Positions 27,801 to 35,700 of a stretch of DNA of 64,000 nucleotides are shown in pieces. Every line of letters begins with the position of its first letter. The stretch's first letter is position 1. The position numbers were made by a program, and so were the translations under genes. The stretch spans positions 15,973,994 to 16,037,993 of the forward strand of contig JABBOT010000010.1 of the NCBI GenBank assembly GCA_016165875.1. The letters are read 5' to 3'. The DNA is from Acanthopleura granulata (Eukaryota > Mollusca > Polyplacophora > Chitonida > Chitonidae). The notes beneath the pieces were generated by a model. It was given only the letters and a program-made list of their open reading frames with translations. It was not told the DNA's origin and did no database searches.

Positions 27801-30410
27801 ACAGGTTTGAATTGGATATGCCTGTATAGTTTAAAATTTTGAAAATCTGTATAGATAAAAGGTACAACAGACATGCCACATCCTTCTACTAAACTAAAGA
27901 AATATCCCTGTCTACGCAAGTCAAGGTCCTGGAGTTCACTGATTCTGGCAAATTACGTGCAGTATGAGATTTAAGTTATTATTCTGCTTTTAAAGAATAG
28001 TTGTGTTTAACTTGATGATTTACAAATAAAACATGTTGTTGATATAGGTGAAATCTCTACTTTAAACTTCTTTGTGTATATATACAGAATTAGGTCATGT
28101 GCGAGTACCAAAGGAGGAAATTCACTATCTTAGACTAGAAGTCTGGATAAAGGGCAAACCCTGTCAAACGCCAACAAAGCTCTGGGATTTAAGGTTTGCA
28201 ATAAGCTGGCTCCACTGTATTACTGAATTTTAACAAAATTTCAGAATAAAATTTTTCAGAACAAAAATACACTGACACTATGTTGATATCATATTTGGAA
28301 AATCCGTGATTACTGTTCAATGGTTCTTCAAAACACAATAATGCACTGTGTCTAAAAGTTGTACATCATCTGAAATCATTGGAAGTCTGACTAATCTGGG
28401 TGTCCACATTTCTACTTATGGGACATTAAGTTCTGAAACAGGGACCAGCTAAATCCTTGGGGTTAGCCTTGGGAGAATTTAAAAAAATGTACAGTTCTTT
28501 GAGAGAATGTGCATTTTTTTTTTAAACAAACGGTTGACACGCTCGTAGTGAACAACATTTGAGTGATCTCATTTATGCTTGCTTTCATTCATTCATAAAA
28601 TTAAAATTTTGGCAGTAACTACTGTTAGTAGCCATCTCTACCACTGAAACTTTGCAGTTTAATGTACATACATAGACATTGCTCTTAGTACAACTCACCT
28701 AATTTCCTGTGAGAGGTTTGGCTGAAGAAATCTGGAGTATCCACATTGAAGTATCCTAAATGATTCTTAAATGGGCTGTAAGATATATTTGTGGATCTGG
28801 ACAGTCTGGGAACTTTCCGATCACCAATAAAGTCAAGGCTTTGAGAAAGTCCCTTTGGAACTTGTTTATTCATGGTCTCGGAAATGGTCGTTGCTTTATA
28901 GTCTGACTGATGCAAGAAGCTTTTCTGGAACTGGCAGCTTTCAGCTGATCTAGATGGACATGGAGATGGAAACTTTTCGTTAATCTTTGACAGCGAGGGA
29001 ACCATTTCATCACATGGACTATTAAGCCCAGATTTAGCTGATGAGGAAGATGAAATATTTCTGGATAAACAACCACTGACAACTTCAGAAGGAACCTTGG
29101 TCAAATCCTTATCATCAATGTCTGTTCTGGGAATAACATCATTTGCAAATGAATTCTTCACACCAGTTTTCGGTATGACATCTGAGAAGACGTCTTTGAA
29201 AGAGTCTGATGCTGGAAACACAGGATCCAGAGATAAATCATTTGGTCTGGAATAGATCACACCAGGAGTTGTTCTTTTCGCACTAATATCTGAAGAAAGA
29301 ATTGTACAACATTTGTCAAGCTGTTTTTCCTGGGTCAGGTTGTCATTTCCATGATCCTTTGACATCAGATCATTATCGATTTCTTGATTAATATTATCGC
29401 TTTGAGCGGTAGATGGTGAGGAGGGCTGACATTTCACATTCTCTTGGTTACATGAAGCTTCACAGGAAACATTCTGTTTCTCAAACACAGACTGGAGAGC
29501 TGATTCAAGGATATAACTGGCAGTCATTTTGGCAAACTCATGAACTGAGAATGGCAGAGGTGAGGGAGTTGTCTCCCCTCTTCCACTAGGCACCACCAGT
29601 AGAACAGGAGAGGATGTTCTTGGCTGCATTGGATCTGTCACTACAGTTGTACAATCACCATCCTTGGCACATGAGCTAGTTTGTTCTGAGACTATGCCAA
29701 GAACACCTGGAACATTATCATTTTCATCCAAAGGAAGGACATCACTCTTGTCTTCTCCAGCACACACATCCTCCTGCACTTGTTCCTTGTCACGGAATGG
29801 TGTAGAGGGATACTGACGTCTGCACGCGGTCACATAGTCCCTGTGACATACTGGTTCAAGTGTAGTAGCAAGTACATCAATTTGCCGAAGAGGCAATCTG
29901 GGAAAATTAAACACCAGTTTACATTTAATATTGTTTATAAGTGAAAAGAAAAAAAAAACAGCAGTTCATTTTGTATAGCATCTAGTGTATTGAAAGGAAT
30001 CAGAAATTTATAATAATATCTGTGATATAATAATAAATATGTACACTATAAAACTGTATCCAAATCAAAAGACAAGTTAACTACACTGCAAATCAAAATT
30101 AGCATAAAAAGCATATTATTCATATTTCACTTGGTAACATCATCTAATAAGATATACAAATTTTATACCTGTCTGCTATTCCACATAGCATCACCTCCTG
30201 TTGCCATGGTTGCCAAGACCCCACCCACGAAGACACAGTTTTGAAAATGTGCTGATTGGTAAAATATGGGATGTAATGTTCGCCAGCTCTGGCCCCTTTA
30301 CCCACCGCAGGTAAATGGTCAAGTTTCTGGAAGTTCCCATACCTTGGGCTATCATCTAATTGAAATGTATAGCTCCTGGAGTAGTCTATAGGCTGTATTG
30401 AGGACGGCAT
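3829..30410 (-). CDS. F-box/WD40 repeat protein, 18 coding exons, 3' end not found
   Basis: Likely substrate-receptor subunit of an SCF-type ubiquitin ligase: the F-box would bind Skp1 and the WD40 propeller would bind the target. Coding exons (high to low): 30410-30169, 29897-28699, 27186-26990, 26518-26412, 26201-26105, 25555-25489, 24395-24243, 23887-23840, 23307-23260, 22714-22568, 21226-21190, 19900-19801, 18964-18842, 15333-15205, 14578-14510, 14123-14035, 12271-12131, 3910-3829. All junctions keep phase and give 1025 codons. The start ATG at 30410 has an in-frame TGA 18 nt upstream. Residues about 1-100 hold a conserved WQPWQQEVMLCGIADR segment resembling the FBXO16 N-terminus, about 100-480 are Ser/Pro/Asp-rich and look disordered, the F-box is about 589-636, and WD repeats run from about 856 to the end. 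The order (central F-box, C-terminal WD40) recalls FBXW10, but I cannot fix orthology. The last WD repeat is cut at exon 18; later exons were not recognised and may lie beyond base 1. Confidence 0.85.
5395..5580 (+). mobile_element. Decayed non-LTR retrotransposon reverse transcriptase fragment
   Basis: Bases about 5418-5450 translate to VRSGVPQGSVLS, the conserved motif that precedes the catalytic region of LINE reverse transcriptases. A further GHMDTDVCKE-like stretch follows after a stop codon, matching the region after the catalytic motif in such elements. Only some 60 residues are traceable, with stops, so it is a dead remnant. Confidence 0.6.
7985..8450. repeat. Degenerate tandem repeat, period about 165-170 bp
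   Basis: Three copies of ACATAAACCAGGACACA or a close variant occur near 8013, 8181 and 8342, each followed by AT-CATCTCA/CCTCAGTCCACAACAAG-type sequence and preceded by a CACTGTC-TCCCTGAAG block. Divergence between copies is high. Confidence 0.6.
8740..9010 (-). mobile_element. SINE copy (family 1), full length, minus strand
   Basis: Reading the minus strand: head GGGGCCTTTGTGGCCCAGGA, a B-box region, then CTGCAGGATGGTCGTG, the TTTCCTCCCACC-like block, AATATTCTTGAGTATT and an (AAAT)n end. Its head, core and tail match the other family 1 copies in the window. It lies in the 8.2-kb intron of the F-box/WD40 gene. Confidence 0.8.
9575..9915 (+). mobile_element. SINE-like repeat (family 2) with tRNA-like head
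   Basis: The head (TGGCTGAGCGGATAAGG, then GGTTCAACCCC) has A- and B-box spacing of a Leu/Ser-type tRNA. Downstream lies a conserved-looking block: TGTCAGGTTAATGGGTGG, GGAAACC, AAGTAACTGACAAACCTTCT and TTAAAGCCACAGCC. A related block occurs at 54500-54640, which supports a dispersed family. Confidence 0.6.
12131..18964 (-). CDS. WD40 exons 13-17 of the F-box/WD40 gene
   Basis: Five exons encode four WD40 blades, and exon 18 (3910-3829) starts a fifth. Each shows the GH...SG..D.T.R.W pattern: GHSGG with SGGWDRTIRLWD, GHRGG with SGSWDMTVMVW, EHKGC with SGSHDTTVRIF, and GHTKA with SGSADRTLRLT. Introns fall inside blades in phases 0 and 2, and joins such as GGATCAGCGGACAG to GACACTGCG restore the SADRTLRL sequence exactly. 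Exon 18 is 8.2 kb from exon 17 and ends with a good donor, so at least one more coding exon is expected toward or beyond base 1. Blades 3 and 4 lack the canonical terminal Trp-Asp, which is common in these repeats. Confidence 0.85.
13186..13207. promoter_or_regulatory. CTCF-like motif
   Basis: The sequence AAGCGCCATCTGCTGGCAG closely fits the CTCF core (AGCGCC..CTG.TGGC). It lies in an intron of the F-box/WD40 gene amid AT-rich sequence. CTCF is conserved in bilaterians. Only the motif is seen. Confidence 0.45.
14930..15095 (+). repeat. Interspersed repeat, copy 1 of 2
   Basis: Shares an ordered series of blocks with 55100-55265: TTTAAAATG or TCTTAAAATGATAC, CTTTTTGA.GCCAAC, AAACTTCATA, AAGTGGCCCTA.AAGGTG and GAATCAATCA.AATCAAG. 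The type is unknown; no open frame is shared. Confidence 0.6.
15334..18841 (-). other. 3.5-kb intron of the F-box/WD40 gene
   Basis: No repeat or coding signal recognised. Frames at 17105-17416 and 17880-18188 have no family resemblance. Confidence 0.65.
19961..20793. mobile_element. 833-bp inverted-repeat element with opposed THAP-like and P2X7-like fragments
   Basis: The left end ACATTTATACAACCTA (19961-19994 in full) and the right end (20760-20793) are inverted copies, 34 bp with about three mismatches. Inside, 20416-20315 on the minus strand encodes MPTCVAVGCQN with SFHRLPL, the N-terminal half of a THAP zinc finger as in P-element-type transposases. On the plus strand 20158-20300 encodes SLQGYQFESQR followed by a Ser/Glu tract, resembling the start of P2X7-like intracellular-domain proteins. 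The two run toward each other and overlap. No target-site duplication was found. It sits within an intron of the F-box/WD40 gene. Confidence 0.5.
20315..20416 (-). pseudogene. THAP zinc-finger fragment
   Basis: Starts with MPTCVAVGCQN and continues to NLSFHRLPL, giving the first two Cys and the F.FH.LP motif of the C2CH THAP domain. The following frame (to the stop at 20210) has no second half of the domain (no C-x2-H, no AVPTIF box), so it is broken or is a first exon whose partner was not found. Confidence 0.5.
21024..21226 (-). other. Exon 11 with possible alternative terminal extension
   Basis: A short exon (21226-21190, 37 nt) joins exon 10 (22568) to exon 12 (19900) in correct phase, but its donor GTACAT is weak. 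If the donor is not used, the frame stays open for 55 more codons and stops at TAA 21026-21024. That would give a protein with the F-box but no WD40 propeller. The readthrough peptide matches nothing I recognise. Confidence 0.45.
21819..21965 (+). mobile_element. SINE (family 1), 5'-truncated
   Basis: Begins within the core at GTCTGCCAACAACCTGAG and runs through CACCATAATGCTGGTAGCCG, AATATTCTTGAGTACAGCG to an (AAAT)n tail. The tRNA-like head is missing. A second copy starts seven bases downstream in the same orientation. Confidence 0.8.
21972..22192 (+). mobile_element. SINE (family 1), nearly full length
   Basis: Follows the previous copy head to tail: GACCCAGGAGCCTCCCACCA, GTGAGTTCATGCTGGC, the GTCTGCCAGCAATCTGCGG core, the TCCTCCCACCATCATGCTGG block, ACATTCTTGAGTAAGG and an (AAAT)n tail. 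The extreme head is missing. Confidence 0.8.
25489..27186 (-). CDS. F-box-bearing exons 3-6 of the F-box/WD40 gene
   Basis: Exon 3 (27186-26990) encodes a conserved basic segment, KWWPDKPGTGRMYLRARKRE. Exon 4 (26518-26412) encodes a helical segment beginning WLEMWTDFERVAFV, similar to the stretch found just before the F-box in FBXO16-like and FBXW proteins. Exons 5 and 6 (26201-26105, 25555-25489) encode the F-box itself: INRLPDQTLLQVFTNLNP, then a VCRRWRYLCASDSLWMAK end typical of the third F-box helix. The exon 5/6 junction is phase 0 and splits the F-box after ASAAQ. The match to the family is strong. The particular subfamily is an inference. Confidence 0.88.
27385..28217. mobile_element. 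Non-autonomous pogo/Tc1-mariner-type element with TA target duplication
   Basis: Left end CAGTGGAACCCACATAATCG and the reverse complement of the right end, CAGTGGAGCCAGCTTATTGC, are terminal inverted repeats of about 25 bp with mismatches. Both sides are flanked by TA, the duplication typical of the Tc1/mariner/pogo superfamily. No transposase frame remains inside; an A-run lies at about 27774-27790. It sits in the intron between coding exons 2 and 3 of the F-box/WD40 gene. Confidence 0.65.
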
Positions 30411-32263
30411 CTTACCAGCCAGCTTTCAATCCAAAAACTATATAACAAATAAATCACACAGTCATACTTTCAGTTGCACTTGCAGAAATACATTGTGAAA
30501 CATTTCATGGTTATATCTCTGATTTCTATGATTTCTTGATTCTTTTTTAAATAAAAAAAAGTTCGTAAACATCAGGCATGTTAATTTTGTTCACAGCAAG
30601 TGCTTTTTTCCTGACACGTTTACATGTGAGATTTACGTACCTGGCTTTAGAGAGAAGTGGTCACGTTGATTCCTGACCGGTACACATTCCTTTACCCACA
30701 AATATGGTTTACTACATGCATGTACAACTAGATAAAACATTCTATTTCTGTCACAATCAATACGGTACTTCATATACAAATCAAATATATTTACAAGTAA
30801 GTAATGTTAGATAAAGGTGTTATATGTTAATGCAACTTCTTCCCCTGCCAAGCTTAAGCACTGTGGGTGAACAGGCAAGGACTGGCGTAACTCCAGCAAG
30901 ATAACACTGCATCTTAATGGTGAGCTGTTCCGGTTGTATTTTTCACTTTCTCTTAACTGAATGATATGCATGTGATATGTAGAAAATGATGCAAACAAAA
31001 AAATGCCACTGGTGAGTATTTTTACTTGCAGAAAATTAAAAATATAGTTAACATCAAAAATTTCGCTAAGAAAATTGTACATCACTTGTCTGCCCTTGAA
31101 TGGCATAAGTATCGCAACTATGTGTGACGTAATTGTGGCATATTTGTAACTCCACTTTTAATCCATATGACAACTGAAGACATGTCTCCTCAAAATGGCT
31201 AGAGTATAATGATGACCACTGAGAGGCTCATCATAGTGAAGTCACATTAAAGACAGGCTCACAGTTCTGTTTCACACTAGCCCCACCATGTGAGATTAAA
31301 TAATATGCCACCTTCCCGTTTAGAGTTTATTTGGTTCCAAATGGTCACGTCAAATGGCAATTATCCATTTTTGTCACATGGAGAGGTTCGGTGGAATGGC
31401 GTGAAAATTAATCTAATTATAGTTCAGTTTGTGAAAAGCAAAGTCAAATGATGCACAATAGGCATACTGGCAAGGATGATGTCAAACACTAAGGCGGACA
31501 TCAGCGATAGGCGTGTAGATAATACCAAGCTTCACGAAACACAGCCTACTCGTTTTGAAATTAGTACATTTTTTTTTGCAATTTAGGGATTTTTATTCCT
31601 TACATCATTTTGGCTCCGTGTTTCAGATACCTCTAGGATACACCAGTTGTGCAAATTTTGTTGGAAAAAATGATCAAGCGGGAAAGTTCACCTATTAGTA
31701 TGACAGTACTATTTACTCAGCGAATGCCGCTATCTAACCAGTTGAACAAACATAAAATCCCACCTTCTGCCACTCTTAAACAAGTAGATATAAGCACACG
31801 GGAACTGAAGTGAATCTGTCAGAAGGGGCTTACAAGATATCTTATTTGAGCTTATTAGTGCACAGGAGCCTCCATGGCCAATGGGGTTGGTGCGTCAGCG
31901 CAACTTAATGTAACTGGTGAGGACTGTTTTCCAGAAAGACACTTATGGCAAACAATAATTTCACAAATCGATCGGTTACAATCGATGCCGCCATTCTGCA
32001 CAATAGGGTGTCAAATACAGGGAGCTGACTATAACAATCCGAATGTCTACATTCCAGTCTGCACAGTGCGACCTGAGGGTGACGTTTCCAGGAAAAAGTG
32101 ACCAATCCAGTCTTAGTTTTACAGTCAAACATTTAACAGTAAATGCATCAGAATATCAAAAGGGAAAAATACATAAAGTCACCTTGTAAAAGTTATTGTT
32201 GATTAAACCACTAACGTATCATCATGTTCAGTAAAGTGGTGTCGTCTGCTTGTTTACAACTTC

Positions 32264-32276
32264 CGCCATTTTGATA
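32264..32276. promoter_or_regulatory. YY1-like site
   Basis: TTCCGCCATTTTG matches the YY1 consensus (GCCGCCATNTT on this strand). It lies about 520 bp upstream of the CDKN3 start in the shared region with the F-box/WD40 gene. A weaker relative, GCCGCCATTCTG, lies near 31988. Confidence 0.4.
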
Positions 32277-32699
32277 AGTGTTACCATGTCACTCTCCACA
32301 CAGTGTCTATTTTAGCCTATCGACTCTGTTGACTCCATGCGTTAAACGGACCTTTCAATATATTCATGAGCCCGCAACGCAAAACTGAAAAAAAGAAAGA
32401 AAATCCACATTCAAATATTTCGAATTAAAGGCATGTGAATGCCTATTGTGATAATGCGAAGAAAAGAAAAAAAACACCTACGGATCCCTCTTGTTTACAT
32501 TTATTTATTTAATTTTGCACCGGCATGTTTTCTGGGAAAGGCAGAGAAGTTTATAAAGAAATAGTCCTAAAATATATGAATAAGTTATTAGCGTACTGGT
32601 TGAAATAAGTGCTGTAATCAGTACTGAAGAAATAAAGGAAGTAATTAATGTGTGAAGAGAGGTAAACAATACGCTATGTTCTTACAAAATAAACTTGTT

Positions 32700-32785
32700 T
32701 CGGCTAATTAAGTAGCCAATCAAATGGCAGCGGCGGGAGACTTAAACCCCAGGTAGTCAACGGACCCGGAAGAGAGCTGAATGCA
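32700..32785 (+). promoter_or_regulatory. Likely CDKN3 core promoter: CCAAT box, CDE/CHR-like pair, ETS-like site
   Basis: Upstream of the CDKN3 start lie CCAAT (32716-32720), then GGCGGGAGACTTAAAC at about 32732-32747, and CCGGAAG (32766-32772), an ETS-type core. A GGCGG element followed after a few bases by a TTTGAA-like hexamer is the CDE/CHR layout of G2/M genes, and CDKN3 is such a gene in mammals. CTTAAA is only a near match to the CHR. No TATA box is evident. Function is inferred from position and motif grouping. Confidence 0.45.
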
Positions 32786-35700
32786 ATGGTGTTGGACGTA
32801 AGACAAGTTGATTTCCATTTGATTTCTCAAATAACAGGCTATGTACACTTATGTAATGATGCTTCAAATACAAACTCTCTCTTTTACAGGGATCTAGCGA
32901 TAAAATGGACCCCTTTAGTTCGTCAGAGGACGATTCGGGCGAGGTTGACGCATCCCCCCTAAAAATAGACTGGTAAATATGTTCATTTTCACTTTTTCGA
33001 TCATTTTTTTATGACCGTTAACTGACATTGAGGTTCGGGTGGCTGGACCCATGATAATCTCTCCACCAGACATATTCCCAACAAGAAATTACCAAAGAAG
33101 AATTTTCTCCACTCTGTTCAGGCTGTTGTATGCACTAATTTGTTTTTGTTTTTTTTTTTAAATCATCGTATGTTCAGTGTCAAGGTTTTGTATTTAGACA
33201 CTACCAGATATGTAAATAAGACGTATCAAGTTTCACAAACATATTTTTGTTAACCTAAATGATCAAGATATTATAAAAAAATTAAGGGCTACTAAATACA
33301 GTATCATGACATTACGATAAAAATTACAAGGAACACATTCTAATGCCGAGAGGGGCTCTGTGGCCAGAAGGATTAGCATGCTAGAGCAGTGCTAGAGCTG
33401 GCCCAGGTACCACTCACCAGTGCAGTTGCTGTGAGTTCAAGTCCAGCTCATGCTAGGCTAGCTTCCTCTCTGGTCGTACTTGGGAAAGTCAGCCAGCAAC
33501 CTGCAGACGGTCACGAGTTTGGTCTGTTTTCCTACCACCATAATCCTGGCTGTTGTCTTGTAAGTGAAATATTCTTGATTACTGGAACAGTCTAAAACAT
33601 GAATCGAATAAATAATTCTGATGCCGAAAAAACAACTACAGAAAAGAGTACAAGAATGACTGACTATGGTACAAAACTTGGCGCTTAGCATACATAGTAC
33701 AACTTGTACAAGGATGTGTCATACTTATTTCTGGATTCTGTTCCAGGTTAGAAGTTGGGATGTGCGAAGAAAAGCTAGGGATAAGTGGTCTGCCAGGTAG
33801 GCCAACATGAATTTCTAGATTTACAGTCAAACTGAGGATGTATGTGTATTGAAGACTTAGAGCTCATATACAGTTTTAGGGAGATTTTTAAACAAATTTT
33901 GGAATGAAGTAGAACTGTTGAACATACATGTAAATTGTCTTCTTGAAAAAATTAAAAGAGATTAGTTATTTAAATAACATTTGTGGTGAATTTTAGGACT
34001 CTGGGAAAAATGTGGATGTCATAATCTTTTTGTCCTTGTACTTTTCACCTTTCTAAAGTGTCCCTCACATGGACATTTATTGCAGTGCTAACAAGACATA
34101 CATTTATACATTACTATATTTGCATGATAGTCCAAGTATCTCAGTGTAAGTTGACCCATTGACTTTGACTTGGGTTGTTATCCCAGTGTCTTCAAATGGA
34201 ATTTATCATTCCAGTGCAGCATTGTTGTTGTCAAACCACTACAGCATGGCTGCTTGAAAAAATAGTTGAAGTAATTTTGAAAGCGCTTGTTTAAATACCT
34301 AACAAGCCAAAAAGCACTTTGTTTACAATGTATGTGATACATTTTTTCCAGGTTGTAGATTCAAGGATACTTGGAGGAGCTTGGGAAATGATATCAGTAA
34401 GTCTTGCCTTTTAGAGAGAGAATACAACTACATGTAGGCTACTTGTACATGTTCTTCACTCTTGTATGATGGTATCAGAAGTTTTCATGCGCTGAATAAG
34501 CATAACATTAATCCAAAATAAAGGCCTCATTATTATTAGTGGGATAAACATGGTCAAATTCTAAAAATATTGAAAGCATGGTTGTGCTTTGATAAATCTG
34601 ATGCCTTATTCTAGACAGAGGATGGGTCAGTTTTCAATTACCTGTCTTTCATACATGCATATTAGTAACTTCATTAAACATCCCTAACCGTAATTTATAA
34701 TTTTATAGGCTTCCAGATTACATTGATGGAGTGGCTAAAAATTTAATTTCTCAGGCCCCAAAATATGTTCTGAAATATTGCAAATTTTTACAAGTCTGTA
34801 ATCTTCAGTCAGTGGAGCTTCATGGAATCTGCCCCTGCAGTGTCTCAGTTCTCAGGGATTTCTTTATTTATTTATTTATTTCATTGGTGTGTGCTGTATT
34901 CTGGACCATCCACAGGTAATTGGCAGACCCAGTTGTCAGCGATGCCAAAAAGTGAGATATTTTAGAGTACAGAAATGAAGTTTAAAAACAAAATCAGTAT
35001 TTGATGAATTATAATTGAGTGTTCCTAAGTGAGAAAAAGCGTTAGGCTGTAGCATGTTTTAATAGCAGTTCTTAACTGGACAGCACAAGTGTTACTTCTG
35101 TGAGATATTATGAATATATACATATTTTTTATTTTTATTTTATATACTATTAGGAGTACAGTAGTTAATCTGCCTAGAAATTTAATTTCCATATAATAGT
35201 TGTTTACATTTGTGTCTGTACCAAGCGGAGGATGACTTTATCATGCATCCAGTAACTGTTTAGTAGTGAATAATTCAGATGAGATTTCCTTTTCCTCTCT
35301 GACTATGTCTGCTTCTCTTCTGACAGAGTACCTGGAAAATGCCGGTGTGACAGACGTGTTCTGTCTGTGTACAAAAGGTGAGCTGAAGAAGTACCGTGTG
35401 CCACGGTTTCTACAGCAGGTCACAGAGTCTGCCTTGACTGTACATCATTACGCCTTCCTAGACGGGTGCACCCCAGAGTTGTCTGCCCTTCTGAAAATGG
35501 TAGATGAACTGAGGATAGCATTACTGAATGGAAAGCAACCACTTGTCCAGTAAGTACAAATGCTGCCTTTGTAGTGCATCACCATGATCACAACTGCCAT
35601 GCATGGGGCTATGTGTGCAAGTTTTGTACAGAAAATGAAGATATCCTTTAAAGCAAAAGACAGCGCATGTTGAAAATTAAATTTGCCAAACAGGTGGGAC

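Larger units (their letters stand above)
30411..32785. other. Head-to-head intergenic region, F-box/WD40 gene and CDKN3
   Basis: 2.4 kb between two divergent start codons. A donor-like AGCCAG|GTACGT on the minus strand near 30641 could end a 5' exon of the F-box gene. Two YY1-like words and the CDKN3 core promoter elements fall here. Open frames at 31874-32101 (plus) and 32132-31905 (minus) overlap and are not recognised. Confidence 0.55.

Noticed and set aside
31874..32101. 75-codon open frame on plus strand, overlapping one on minus
   Set aside because: No recognisable domain, and an equally long frame lies antisense; probably chance in a less AT-rich upstream region.
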